Positions 27,832-35,900 are shown, counted from the first letter of the stretch. The stretch is 64,000 bases of DNA from a virus (IMGVR_UViG_3300033144_002959:29709-93708); one strand, 5' to 3'. Made by a program: numbers and translations. The notes: a model not told the origin generated them from the sequence alone.

Positions 27832-28452
27832 TCGTCAGTTCCTTAATGTAAGCCTTGAAGCCTTTCTTGTCAGCCCAAGCAGCGGCTCTGACATTTATGG
27901 CGAACGCAGCCCGCTCAGCATCTACACGTATTCTTGCCAACTCGACTAAACTGATTAACCTCCTGATCGGATATCGGAGCACTTTTTCATAATCGTGACC
28001 ATTGGCGATCAGGAATTCTGCTCCGGCTGCAAGTCCTTTAATCCACCGATCAAGGGATTCTGCACCTCGGCCAGACCCGTGTCGTTCAGCTTCCCGATGC
28101 TTTTGAGGATGCTTCCGGCCAGTTTTCCCAACGTCTCAATGTCCAGTGAAGACAAGTCCCATACCTCCTGAATGGCACGGAGCTGCACGCCTACCGGTAA
28201 TTTTCTGACCTGTTCCTCAAGATCATGCTCGTCAGCAGCGTACGCTATAGCTGCCGCCACAAATTGCGGGAACTCTTTCAATAAAATTTCAAAATCCGCC
28301 CCCGCTTCCGCACCAAACATTGCCTTCAATGCGTCCGTGTGGTTTTCCAGTAGCAACACAACATCCTCTAGTGAAAGCCCGCGCACCTGAAAATTCTGGT
28401 CCCCCGGACATTCAATCTCAACCTTTCGATCTACAAGGTCTCTTAAACTCAT
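27824..28452 (-). CDS. Tail assembly chaperone, -1 frameshift fusion (gpGT-like)
   Basis: The frame from 28452 to 28009 encodes a 147-residue gpG-like protein. The -1 frame is open from just upstream of 28123 to a stop at 27826-27824, overlapping the tape measure start. A slippery heptamer G GGA AAA lies at 28129-28123. Slipping there joins residues 1-110 to 99 residues ending RYPIRRLISLVELARIRV ... GFKAYIKELTNG, giving a 209-residue fusion. This layout before the tape measure gene is a known conserved feature of long-tailed phages; the pair of products guides tail tube assembly. Confidence 0.85.
28009..28452 (-). CDS. Tail assembly chaperone, unshifted product (gpG-like)
   Basis: The 147-residue product of normal termination. 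It is helical, with VVLLLENHTDALKAMFG, a segment FPQFVAAAIAYAADEHDLEE and the end LIGGLKDLQPEQNS. It shares its first 110 residues with the frameshift fusion. The gene lies between the major tail protein and the tape measure, exactly where gpG-type chaperones occur. Confidence 0.85.
   Translation of the reverse strand: MSLRDLVDRKVEIECPGDQNFQVRGLSLEDVVLLLENHTDALKAMFGAEAGADFEILLKEFPQFVAAAIAYAADEHDLEEQVRKLPVGVQLRAIQEVWDLSSLDIETLGKLAGSILKSIGKLNDTGLAEVQNPLIGGLKDLQPEQNS
28123..28129 (-). promoter_or_regulatory. Programmed -1 ribosomal frameshift site
   Basis: The minus strand reads GGGAAAA in the phase G GGA AAA of the gpG frame (codons 109-110). Both tRNAs can re-pair after slipping back one base (GGG, AAA). 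It matches the X XXY YYZ rule and resembles the lambda G-T site GGGAAAG. Confidence 0.8.
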
Positions 28453-28473
28453 TTCTCAACTCCCGTCTCTATT

Positions 28474-28512
28474 AAAACTAGGGGGACGTCCAATTGATTG
28501 GACAATCCCCCC
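28474..28512 (-). terminator. Intrinsic terminator built on the 16-bp palindrome
   Basis: On the minus strand GGGGGA pairs with TCCCCC outside the palindrome arms GTCCAAT/ATTGGAC, giving a long hairpin followed by TAGTTTTAA. It lies just after the major tail protein stop. The T-run is short, so termination may be partial, which would lower expression of the chaperone and tape measure relative to the tail tube. Confidence 0.55.
28488..28503. repeat. 16-bp interrupted palindrome, copy B
   Basis: GTCCAATTGATTGGAC, identical to copy A. It forms the inner stem of the terminator-like hairpin between the major tail protein and chaperone genes. Confidence 0.85.
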
Positions 28513-28526
28513 AATCAATCACCCGC

Positions 28527-29303
28527 TTACGTTATTGTCGGGGCTTGCGTGATCTGGAAAAACTTCGATCCAACTGCCCGCGTTGCATCCGATAGCGCGT
28601 TACCCTCAACGGCCATCTGTGCAATCTCGTCATTGATCAAAGCCAGCTCGGCCAACGGTGTGATTTCCATCTTAAAGATATCAACCGTAACCGGGTTATC
28701 CAAGTCCGCCGTGTTCAACCCGTGGAACCGTGCCCAGCGAGTCGGATTCGCCGACACTGTCAAAGCGTCAACGGTCTCCTGAGCCACGTACGTGTAATCC
28801 GCCAACAGAGCCTGACCCTCGGTGATCGTACCCGTGCCTATGGGCCTGAACGCGCCTGCCGAAGCATCGAGTTCATAGTCGGTGTCGAGTACATACGTCA
28901 CAATTGCGCCGACATTTGTCAGCACAAAAGCCGCAACCTGAATGAAATCAAGCGGCGTCCACAGATCGATATAACCAGTTACCGCTTCGTCAGTCACGGT
29001 GCCTGCTATCACGTCAGCAGACGTACCCTTCAGGGAAATGGCCAAGTTCTCGGACTCAATCGATTCCATCGTCATGTTGACTGCGACACTAATCTCGGTG
29101 ATCAGCGTCAAGTCAACGGCTCGCTGGCCTGACTGGGATTCTTTGTGCTCAAACTCTGATATTTCATTACCGATAGTCAACGCGCTAACGTTTCCCACAG
29201 CTCTGAAACCCGAATTCGGCTCACCGGTCGTACCGTCTTTTGTTGCCAGCAACAGCACACCCTGACCGGAGAGGTAATTACTGGATTTTTCAGCAGTAGT
29301 CAT
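28527..29303 (-). CDS. Major tail tube protein
   Basis: A 258-residue, strand-rich protein: GNVSALTIGNEISEFEHKES and QRAVDLTLITEISVAVNMTMESI form the early strands typical of tail tube proteins ('G.. ... l.i......ei....G'). It is the only gene of suitable size between the tail completion genes and the chaperone, which is the conserved position. An AGGAGAA ribosome site precedes the ATG, consistent with high expression. Confidence 0.8.
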   Translation of the reverse strand: MTTAEKSSNYLSGQGVLLLATKDGTTGEPNSGFRAVGNVSALTIGNEISEFEHKESQSGQRAVDLTLITEISVAVNMTMESIESENLAISLKGTSADVIAGTVTDEAVTGYIDLWTPLDFIQVAAFVLTNVGAIVTYVLDTDYELDASAGAFRPIGTGTITEGQALLADYTYVAQETVDALTVSANPTRWARFHGLNTADLDNPVTVDIFKMEITPLAELALINDEIAQMAVEGNALSDATRAVGSKFFQITQAPTIT

Positions 29304-29316
29304 TTGCTTCTCCTAA

Positions 29317-29345
29317 AAGTTTTGACTCCAAGTCAGGCCACATGG
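29317..29345 (-). other. Intergenic hairpin upstream of the major tail protein
   Basis: The minus strand contains GTCGGCC-ATGT-GGCC-T-GAC, a short GC-rich stem with one bulge, in the 53-base gap after the 29357-29620 gene. It is followed by AAAACTTTTAGG and then the ribosome site. It may be a weak terminator or an mRNA-stabilising 5' hairpin. Confidence 0.4.
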
Positions 29346-29356
29346 CCGACCGGGTG

Positions 29357-29620
29357 TTAATCATCGTCCACTTCGGACGACGTTTCTTCATCAGCCTCAA
29401 CGGCTTCCTCTTCGGATTCAGTCTCTTCAACTGACCCCAACTCAACCGGCGTTTCTTCCGGGTTCTCTCTGTCAATGACGCCAACTTTCTTGGCGGCACC
29501 TCTTCGAATCAATTTATCAGCTCGCGATACCTGAGCGGCGAACCTGTCGCCCTTCGTGTAGTGCACGCCTCCCGCAGTCAAACTCTCAACCACGCATTCC
29601 ATTTCAACGTCTAACGACAT
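29357..29620 (-). CDS. Small head-tail region protein with acidic tail
   Basis: An 87-residue protein. Residues 1-45 form a small strand-helix unit (AGGVHYTKGDRFAAQVSRADKLI). Residues 50-87 are almost entirely acidic (EETESEEEAVEADEE). The ATG at 29620 has GGAG eight bases upstream and is preferred over an earlier in-frame start. It has the same design as the 31273-31644 protein. The function is unknown; acidic tails can mimic DNA or mediate assembly. Confidence 0.6.
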   Translation of the reverse strand: MSLDVEMECVVESLTAGGVHYTKGDRFAAQVSRADKLIRRGAAKKVGVIDRENPEETPVELGSVEETESEEEAVEADEETSSEVDDD

Positions 29621-29663
29621 TTTAATTCTCCGCTTTGGTCGGTATCTTACCGCCACCAGTTCG

Positions 29664-30152
29664 TCACGTCAGCAACACAGTGGTTTCCCACCGCTGCACG
29701 TACGCAATTACACCCTCACTAAGTTGAGCCGGGGTCTCCATCACAAAAACCCAGAATCTATTCGCCTGCACTACCGGAACCTGATTAGCCCCTGTCCCTG
29801 TTAATGGTTTCGTCAGCTTGATTGCGTCCCGAATCTGTTCCAAAAATTCGGTTGTGTTCATTTTCACACCAGTTGCCTTGCTGATTTTTTCAACGCATTG
29901 CTGCCCGCCGATAATATAAATATCGATAGTCACAGTCGCAGCCAAGCCATGATGTCCTTGCTTACGCTCGCCTGCCCCGTGGCCCTTCATGTTGTTGTAC
30001 ACGACACCAATAGCAGGTACGCCGATCTTCGACTGCTCAGAAAGCAAATCATCGCCATCAAACATATAGATAATTTTATCTTTGATCGCAGTGATAGTCT
30101 GCATTTTCACAGTCAGATCAGTAATCAATTCGCTGATAATATCGTGAGCCAT
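29664..30152 (-). CDS. Tail terminator or tail completion protein
   Basis: A 162-residue alpha/beta protein: MAHDIISELITDLTVKMQ, VPAIGVVYNNMKG, ATVTIDIYIIGG, and the strand VYVQRWETTVLL near the end. The size, fold pattern and position between the virion morphogenesis protein and the major tail protein match tail terminators that cap the tube. The ATG at 30152 lies just after the upstream stop (TGATATG), so the longer in-frame extension is unlikely. Confidence 0.6.
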   Translation of the reverse strand: MAHDIISELITDLTVKMQTITAIKDKIIYMFDGDDLLSEQSKIGVPAIGVVYNNMKGHGAGERKQGHHGLAATVTIDIYIIGGQQCVEKISKATGVKMNTTEFLEQIRDAIKLTKPLTGTGANQVPVVQANRFWVFVMETPAQLSEGVIAYVQRWETTVLLT

Positions 30153-30153
30153 A

Positions 30154-30600
30154 TCAATTCTTTTTCGCAATGCGCTCCAGAATAGCTGCCGCAATAATCG
30201 AAGCAGTGTCAGCGTCGTCTCGGGTCACACCCATAAACGGCCTCTCGATTTCGCCGCCTTCACCAAAATGATGCTTAGCAGCATACGGAACATCAGTCGC
30301 AATCTCACCAACAGTGTCTGTCTTGCGAGCAAATTGAATTGAGTGGAATAGGGCACCCGTGTCAAACAAAGTACCACCACCTTCGCCAGATTCTTTTCTT
30401 CGTAGGCCGAACGTTGATGGAATCCACGGCTTGCCTTCCGGGTCTTGCTCGTCAAGGAAGTGTTTGCGTATGCGATCAAGAGTCGAAGCGCCGACCGCAT
30501 CCGTAATAGTCTGTTTAGTACGCTGAGAGTCAGTCATCAAATCGAGTTTTTTGAATAGATCAGTCAGACCAACAAACGTAATTTCTATATCACGTGCCAT
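30154..30600 (-). CDS. Phage virion morphogenesis (tail completion) protein
   Basis: A 148-residue member of the Phage_tail_S family (P2 gpS type). Visible motifs are PEGKPWIPS, GGTLFDTGALFHSI, VPYAAKHHFG and a basic/proline PFMGVTRDD near the end, all in family order. Such proteins complete the tail or head-tail joining. It overlaps the connector gene stop by one base. Confidence 0.8.
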   Translation of the reverse strand: MARDIEITFVGLTDLFKKLDLMTDSQRTKQTITDAVGASTLDRIRKHFLDEQDPEGKPWIPSTFGLRRKESGEGGGTLFDTGALFHSIQFARKTDTVGEIATDVPYAAKHHFGEGGEIERPFMGVTRDDADTASIIAAAILERIAKKN

Positions 30601-31265
30601 TAGCTCATCGGCTTCAGTGCAGACGGCAAATACCGGATGTATCGATTCACCAAACCTTCAATAGAAATACAACAACCGAGCGCATTTTTATCGGAGTCAT
30701 CGCACGGCACACCATTATCGAAAATGGCTTTCGAAATAATCTGTGCAGCTTCCGTCAGCCAGTCTGGTGTGTTTTCGTAGATAGTGCCGAACGAATCAGC
30801 TACCGCAGTGAACCCGGCATCATAGGTCACCGACAGAAAATACCTGTCGCCGGAAACTATCTGCAACGTGCCACTCAATACCTGATCAGTTCCGGTAATC
30901 AAGACCGTACCCTTGCTCTGATCGAGCACAACGAAATCATTATTGATAGCAGTAGCCGCAGCAAGATCACCGAGCTGTGTTGCATTTTTGATTGATAGAG
31001 CCGCAGTTGCCGTGATGACAAACCCCTGACTCAAATAGAAGCGCGGGAATTCCCCGACGAAAGGGAACTCCCCGGTGTCCACGTAGTACGTGTCCGTGAT
31101 TGCTAGATTTTGATCAAACTCCGTACGGATGATCGAAATAAGATGCAGCGTTGCCGCTTCAATAGACGCCTGAGCCTTTGCGGTTACTTCATCCGCAAGG
31201 TTCTCAACATCCCCTAGACCTGCGCGAATCGCGAAGTCTTCAACTGATACCAACTTAGCGACCAT
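30600..31265 (-). CDS. Head-tail connector (adaptor) protein
   Basis: A 221-residue protein. The N-terminus (LVSVEDFAIRAGLGDVENLADEVT ... ASIEAATLHLISI) resembles the helical start of HK97 gp6-like adaptors. The middle is a strand insertion (VLITGTDQVLSGTLQIVSGDRY), and the C-terminus is helical with a CC pair. The order capsid, small protein, adaptor, completion protein supports the call. Confidence 0.6.
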   Translation of the reverse strand: MVAKLVSVEDFAIRAGLGDVENLADEVTAKAQASIEAATLHLISIIRTEFDQNLAITDTYYVDTGEFPFVGEFPRFYLSQGFVITATAALSIKNATQLGDLAAATAINNDFVVLDQSKGTVLITGTDQVLSGTLQIVSGDRYFLSVTYDAGFTAVADSFGTIYENTPDWLTEAAQIISKAIFDNGVPCDDSDKNALGCCISIEGLVNRYIRYLPSALKPMS

Positions 31266-31272
31266 GCTGCCC

Positions 31273-31644
31273 TCATACGGTTACTGCTTCCTCATCCTCG
31301 TCGGCGTCATCATTCTCACCGTCGTCTTCCTCACCGTCTTCATTCACAGCCGAGGGACTATCGTCATCGTCTGCCGGATCGGGATCAGTATCGGGACCGT
31401 CAACCTTGTTATCGTCATCTTCGACAACAGGAGTCGGCACGCCGCCCTTATTGATAGATTTTTTCGGAGCCTCAAACGCCGGAGCGTTATCGTCGGCAGC
31501 ACGTCGGAAGTAAAACACGTTCCGTTCGTTGTTCTGCGCCAGCAAATGCTTTGCAGCTTTTTTAGAGACTTCGTAAACAACGCCCCGGTTGTACACCTTG
31601 CCGCTGTGTACATAAGTCTTCGACAACATAAGTTCGATCTTCAC
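31273..31644 (-). CDS. Small head-region protein with acidic tail
   Basis: A 123-residue protein. Residues 1-50 form a small strand-helix unit (TYVHSGKVYNRGVVYEVSKKAAKHLL). Residues 72-118 are acidic (DDDDSPSAV, EEDDGENDDADEDEE). The fold and acidic tail parallel the 29357-29620 protein, so both may descend from one gene. The function is unknown. Confidence 0.6.
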   Translation of the reverse strand: MKIELMLSKTYVHSGKVYNRGVVYEVSKKAAKHLLAQNNERNVFYFRRAADDNAPAFEAPKKSINKGGVPTPVVEDDDNKVDGPDTDPDPADDDDSPSAVNEDGEEDDGENDDADEDEEAVTV

Positions 31645-31668
31645 CGCTTTCTCCCGTTATTAACGCAA

Positions 31669-31686
31669 GGGGGGACTACGCCCCCC
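31669..31686 (-). terminator. GC-rich intergenic hairpin after the 31701-32750 gene
   Basis: The minus strand reads GGGGGG-CGTAGT-CCCCCC, a 6-bp all-GC stem that sits in the 56-base gap before the 31273-31644 gene. Only weak T-richness follows (TTGCGTTAAT), so it may be a leaky terminator or an mRNA end protector. Confidence 0.45.
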
Positions 31687-31700
31687 ACTCACGTTGGATA

Positions 31701-32750
31701 CTAGCCGATGACGGCAGCGTCCGCCACATCCACGTTGCCGTGGACAACGATACTGACCGTACTGGTCGCAGCCCAGTCCACCAGACCCGCGTTGTCGAGC
31801 AGTACCAGATTGTTCACCCGGTCCAGCGTTATCACGCCATCCCATGCTTCAACCAGACCGTCAGCCGTTGTGGTCACGTAAACCGAGGCACCTGTCGGTT
31901 CGAAGTTAAGATGCACAACCAGCAGACCAGCCGTTACTTCCTCAGCAGTCGGGACTCGCCCTTCATGCAGGCTAATGTTCGCGTTTGCATTTCGACCGTT
32001 GTACGTCGGCGTCGCGCTCCACGTATGGTTCGCATGGGCCTCTGCAAGCGTTACCGCACGAGAGCCACCCACCGTCGAGAACAGATACCCTGTCGTAGCG
32101 TTAACAGCAACAAAGCGCCAGCTCGGATTCTTGATTTTCGGTTGCCCGACAACCACGTTGCCGAAAGCGTTCGACGGAATGTCCAAATGCAAAGGACCGC
32201 GACCCACCAGAGTGTTCTGACCAACAATCGCTGCCAGTGCTGCCAAACCTGCAACAGCTGTTACCGCAACACTCGGAACAACGATGTGACCGGCTACCAG
32301 AGCCGTCGCTTCCTGAATCTCAATCGGATCAGTGCCTGTAGCGTGAGCCACAATGGTTGTACCAGCAACACCGCGATAGAACCCAACCGTATCGGTTGCC
32401 CCGGTTACCACGCTCGTCACGAGCGCAATTTCCAGTTCGACGGCAACGTAATCACCAACCGTCAACAGGCCAGTCGTGATACCTGTCTGCACAACTTCCT
32501 GATCGGTGTTATTCCAGAACGTCAGGATGTCATCGAGGGAGTCGGTGGACAAATCGACAATCGCGTAAATGTCGTCATCACCAGCCGCAGCTGTGCCAAT
32601 AGTGAAAAACTCGCGATCAACGAATACGCCGGTCGATACAAATGCGGCCATGTCAGGTTGCCCCTGCCCCATAGCCATACCAGCGAGCATGTGTGCTGCA
32701 CCTTTATTGGTGTGCACGTCGAGAAAATTAAATGGATTTTTCGTAGGCAT
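31701..32750 (-). CDS. Abundant virion protein candidate (capsid decoration or head fibre)
   Basis: A 349-residue, glycine-, alanine- and threonine-rich, strand-dominated protein directly after the major capsid gene. It contains YAIVDLSTDSLDDILTFWNN, GVAGTTIVAHATG and a C-terminal NLVLLDNAGLVDW. A GGAGACC ribosome site and GC-rich hairpins on both sides suggest a separately expressed, abundant product. Position suggests capsid decoration; no family was recognised. Confidence 0.5.
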   Translation of the reverse strand: MPTKNPFNFLDVHTNKGAAHMLAGMAMGQGQPDMAAFVSTGVFVDREFFTIGTAAAGDDDIYAIVDLSTDSLDDILTFWNNTDQEVVQTGITTGLLTVGDYVAVELEIALVTSVVTGATDTVGFYRGVAGTTIVAHATGTDPIEIQEATALVAGHIVVPSVAVTAVAGLAALAAIVGQNTLVGRGPLHLDIPSNAFGNVVVGQPKIKNPSWRFVAVNATTGYLFSTVGGSRAVTLAEAHANHTWSATPTYNGRNANANISLHEGRVPTAEEVTAGLLVVHLNFEPTGASVYVTTTADGLVEAWDGVITLDRVNNLVLLDNAGLVDWAATSTVSIVVHGNVDVADAAVIG

Positions 32751-32806
32751 ATCGGTCTCCTATTACGCCCCTTCACTTATCAGGCACCACGCCCAATACA
32801 TTTTTT

Positions 32807-32822
32807 GTCCAACCAATTGGAC
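32807..32822. repeat. 16-bp palindrome, variant copy C
   Basis: GTCCAACCAATTGGAC. One arm base and the centre differ from the consensus, but the ends and ATTGGAC arm are intact. It lies in the 137-base gap between the major capsid gene and the next gene. Confidence 0.75.
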
Positions 32823-32838
32823 AGGACTGAAACTAAGA

Positions 32839-32872
32839 GCCTCGGGGGCGAGGGTGAACAAACCCCCAAGGC
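32839..32872 (-). terminator. Terminator-like hairpin after the major capsid gene
   Basis: The minus strand forms GCCTTGGGGG / CCCCCGAGGC, ten pairs including one G-U, around a 14-base loop, 16 bases after the capsid stop. The following TCTTAGTTTC is only partly T-rich. It likely ends or protects the capsid message. Confidence 0.6.
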
Positions 32873-32887
32873 AACTCAGGTTACTGC

Positions 32888-33832
32888 TTAGCCGATGTTC
32901 GTGTACTTAACAGTGGCTTCCTCTTCCTCGTACTTGAAGTCCATCCGCATCGTCAAGACAATGATATACACACGAGCACTGATGTCTTTATCAGTCTCAA
33001 TATGGATGTCCCTCTGGATGCCGAAAATCATATTCAGCGGATTGGTCGTTAAACCATTCGACGCTGGCATGAGGCTGGCAGGATCGACCGCGACGCCGAA
33101 CCCGAACACTGGTGATGTGCCCTGAATCTGCGCGTCTCCCAAAGCCGTCTCACGATTCGCAAGCGAGTCGCGATAAGCAATTTCGTTATCCACTGAACAG
33201 AAGTGGCGCATCGCAGCACGGTTGCGAAGGTACTGATCAGGCATCGCCTGAAGACCTTGCTTCCATGTGTCCTTACTGATTTCAGCACCAGCAACGTCCA
33301 CAACATTGGTAGTGGACTGAATCAGCCAGCCATCGAGCAATGCAAGGAACGGATCGCCTGATCCGACGTCTCCGAGCAACGCCAGCTCTTCAAGGTCAAG
33401 CGCAGCACGCTCGGCAATGAGAGTCATGATCGTGTCACGGATACCGCCAGACGTCGGCGTACCATTCGTGTCGGTGTGCATACCGATATTGCCGCGCTCG
33501 ATATTGTCTTCGATAACGTCATACGGCAACCGCACTTCTGCGATTACTTCAGACGTTGCCAGCAAGACCTGCTCGGTCGTCGGGGCTGATCGATCACCCA
33601 CCACGAGAGGTGTGTTCGAAACAGCAGGGTGCAAGATTCGACTGGAAAACTGAATCTTGTTGATCTGCCGCTGCGGACTCGACATCGTCACGACACGCGA
33701 TTGATTGAGGATTGTAGGCTGAACGAGCAGCTTACGAATAAACTGGTTCGACTGTTCGTCGTTCAGTAGGCCACCGCTTGATAGATCGCCAACCGACCAG
33801 TCCGCTTTTTGCATCAAGTCTTTGTTGTCCAT
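32888..33832 (-). CDS. Major capsid protein
   Basis: A 314-residue protein with HK97-fold-like features: a short N-terminal arm, SRVVTMSSPQRQINKIQF, a backbone-helix region with RDTIMTLIAERAALDLEELAL, a variable middle with RNRAAMRHFCSVDNEIAYRDS, and a C-terminal strand with MRMDFKYEEEEATVKY. It follows the protease and scaffold-like genes, as expected. It lacks a long N-terminal delta domain, in line with a separate scaffold. Only position and pattern support the fold. Confidence 0.8.
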   Translation of the reverse strand: MDNKDLMQKADWSVGDLSSGGLLNDEQSNQFIRKLLVQPTILNQSRVVTMSSPQRQINKIQFSSRILHPAVSNTPLVVGDRSAPTTEQVLLATSEVIAEVRLPYDVIEDNIERGNIGMHTDTNGTPTSGGIRDTIMTLIAERAALDLEELALLGDVGSGDPFLALLDGWLIQSTTNVVDVAGAEISKDTWKQGLQAMPDQYLRNRAAMRHFCSVDNEIAYRDSLANRETALGDAQIQGTSPVFGFGVAVDPASLMPASNGLTTNPLNMIFGIQRDIHIETDKDISARVYIIVLTMRMDFKYEEEEATVKYTNIG

Positions 33833-33876
33833 TTCAACTCCAAGTTTTCTGAGAATATAACCGTTGGTCGGAAGAA

Positions 33877-35259
33877 TTACGCAGCGCTTTCGATATCGCC
33901 TGCAATCCTATCCAGCGAAGTTCCGCCCCAGAACTTTTCGTCCGAGGCTTCGCCTTTTGAACGATGGGTGCCAAGACTCTGGTCGGCGTTATCGCCGCCA
34001 TCACTATTTGACGGAACAGTACCCTTAACAGCTTTAGTCGCTTTCTCCGCAGCCTCCGCAGTCGCATCAACCTTCTCGGTCAACTTGTCCTGCTTCGATT
34101 TTAGATCGGCAACTTCAGTCCGTACTCCGCTTACAGCCTCCAGAACTGGGGCCAGTGCTGCTTTGATAATCGCAGCAATGTCCTGTTCACTCTCATCACT
34201 CTTCTCAGTTGACTTATCGTCATCCGATGCACTTTCGTCTTTCTTGTCGTCTGACTTCGAAGCGGTATCGCCTGCTTTGTCGTCAATGTCCAAATCCTCG
34301 ATGTGGACGCTCTTCAATTTCTTGCGGTCCTCATCGGTTAGTCCGCCGTCTTTCTGGACCGCCTCACCAGCGTCGTCGCCTGCGGCTGCGTCGCCCGCAC
34401 CGCCTGCGTCCGCGTCACCGGCATCAGCGTCCGCGTCACCGGCAGCATCGGCGTCATCAGCCGCCGCGCTGTCTCCGGCGTCATCGGCACCATCGTCTGC
34501 TCCGGCGTCAGCATCATCTTTACCAGCTTCGTCGTCCCCGGCATCAGCGTCTCCAGCGTCATCGCCTGCATCTGCCTGCGAATCAGCTTCGCCGGGTGCA
34601 GGAGTTTCCAGTTCCATTTCGTCAATCTTAAATGCCACTTCCGGCAAACCATCAACGAAGCTGAGGACATGATTGGTGTACGCATTTAACAACGTACCGA
34701 TACCATTACGTGCAGCCGTCTGATCCTCGGCAGTACGCAGTACATTCCGCATCGTCTCCATCATTACATCCGTCGCCACATGGACACCCGGAAGGAATGC
34801 CCCTTGGCTAAAATTCTCAGCAAAATCAGTACCTTCGGGAAAAGGATCGAACTGTTTCTTAACCTGCTCAGAGGCATTCAGAAACAACCCACCCATTTCG
34901 TTGAGCTTGATCAGAACCACCTGATCTTCCTCAAAGTCGCACTGCTTCAGGATAACCACGTCATCTTTCTCAACGCGATCATCAATCTTCAGGCCCAACT
35001 CTTTTAGCTTGGGGCCAAACTCTGCTTCGTGTTTCTGTTGAACCACGATGCCCGCGAGTACGCAGCCGGTAGCCTTTGACTCGGCACCGTCCTGCTTAAA
35101 CATTCTTGTCAAATTGATCATCAAGCTGCCCTCCACTGGGTCATCTGCTTTCATTACTCGAAACGGAATCCTACTGGCTGGTCGAGTGACCAACGAAATG
35201 AAATTGACATCTGCGTCTTCCATCGCGTTTGCCTTCACTTTGATGCGTCGTGTTGTCAT
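33877..35259 (-). CDS. Scaffold-like head protein with Asp/Ala-rich tract
   Basis: A 460-residue protein. The start (VNFISLVTRPASRIPFRVMK) is similar to the opening of XkdF-type head proteins. Residues about 228-300 are nearly pure D, A and G (for example DDAGDADAGDD). Residues 320-425 are charged helices ending with a coiled coil (LAPVLEAVSGVRTEVADLKSKQDKL). The C-terminus (GGTSLDRIAGDIESAA) is short. It lies between the protease-like and capsid genes, the usual scaffold position. Confidence 0.6.
   Translation of the reverse strand: MTTRRIKVKANAMEDADVNFISLVTRPASRIPFRVMKADDPVEGSLMINLTRMFKQDGAESKATGCVLAGIVVQQKHEAEFGPKLKELGLKIDDRVEKDDVVILKQCDFEEDQVVLIKLNEMGGLFLNASEQVKKQFDPFPEGTDFAENFSQGAFLPGVHVATDVMMETMRNVLRTAEDQTAARNGIGTLLNAYTNHVLSFVDGLPEVAFKIDEMELETPAPGEADSQADAGDDAGDADAGDDEAGKDDADAGADDGADDAGDSAAADDADAAGDADADAGDADAGGAGDAAAGDDAGEAVQKDGGLTDEDRKKLKSVHIEDLDIDDKAGDTASKSDDKKDESASDDDKSTEKSDESEQDIAAIIKAALAPVLEAVSGVRTEVADLKSKQDKLTEKVDATAEAAEKATKAVKGTVPSNSDGGDNADQSLGTHRSKGEASDEKFWGGTSLDRIAGDIESAA
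34360..34578 (-). repeat. Asp/Ala-rich low-complexity coding tract
   Basis: Codons GAC/GAT and GCC/GCG/GCT alternate for about 73 residues of the scaffold-like protein. The stretch is made of imperfect GACGCCGGAGAC-type units and is expected to be disordered and highly acidic. Confidence 0.8.
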
Positions 35260-35849
35260 GCTGCCCTTTCACTTACCACGTTCACTTCCTCAGCAATGCT
35301 ATATCGGTGCGTGTGCCCGTCCGCCGCTTCAGTCACGGTGCCTCGTTGAATCTTGTGGCTATGCCCAGCATTCGTCGCCGTACTGCCTCCGAGAAAATTA
35401 CCCTCATCGTCAAACTTCACCGTGTACCGGTGTGTATGACCATCGGCTTCGACGGTAACACCTCCGAGAACGTCTGGCACCTCAATCTCGATGACTTTTT
35501 CTTTCATGTGTACAAGGGCTTCCATCGAGAAACCGTTAATCTCGCCCGACTTGATAGCCTCCCACATGCCAGCATCAGGCACGTGCATCCCAATAACCCA
35601 CGCCTCGGGAATGTAGATAACGTCATCTTCGCGAGCAATAAACGACTCCACGACAGTAGACCCATTCAGATTATTGTCATGGTTTGTATCGCATTGATCA
35701 AGAATTTGCTTGGTCATAAAGAGGTGAGCCATCTTGCGAACCTCAACCGGAGTCATAAATTCGCCGTGGACATCGGGGACATTCGGAGCGTACACCTCGC
35801 CATAAACGATTTGCAGCTCGTCGTCCGTTTTGCGGATCAAGCATTCCAT
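35256..35849 (-). CDS. Prohead protease candidate, XkdF-like, with His-rich repeats
   Basis: The first half follows the XkdF (putative phage serine protease) pattern: IVYGEVYAPNVPDVHGEFMT, the CDTNHDNN histidine, NGSTVVESFI with a possible catalytic serine, and GEINGFSMEA. The C-terminal part has three histidine motifs, DGHTHRY, GHSHKI and DGHTHRY. It lies between the MuF-type and scaffold-like genes, where proteases occur. The start is uncertain: the ATG at 35849 is given; a TTG at 35873 is also in frame. Protease activity is inferred. Confidence 0.65.
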   Translation of the reverse strand: MECLIRKTDDELQIVYGEVYAPNVPDVHGEFMTPVEVRKMAHLFMTKQILDQCDTNHDNNLNGSTVVESFIAREDDVIYIPEAWVIGMHVPDAGMWEAIKSGEINGFSMEALVHMKEKVIEIEVPDVLGGVTVEADGHTHRYTVKFDDEGNFLGGSTATNAGHSHKIQRGTVTEAADGHTHRYSIAEEVNVVSERAA

Positions 35850-35880
35850 GAGACTGGATGCTAAGACCTCCAACTACTCT

Positions 35881-35896
35881 TTGCAAATAATTGGAC
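35881..35896. repeat. Degenerate palindrome-like site
   Basis: TTGCAAATAATTGGAC matches 12 of 16 positions of the dispersed palindrome and keeps the ATTGGAC arm. It lies in the short gap before the protease-like gene. It may be a decayed copy or chance. Confidence 0.3.
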
Positions 35897-35900
35897 TAGA

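Noticed and set aside
33809-34672. A 287-codon plus-strand frame rich in Ser, Ala and Pro
   Set aside because: It is the antisense of the Asp/Ala-rich scaffold-like gene; its composition is what the complement of such codons gives, and it has no ribosome site.
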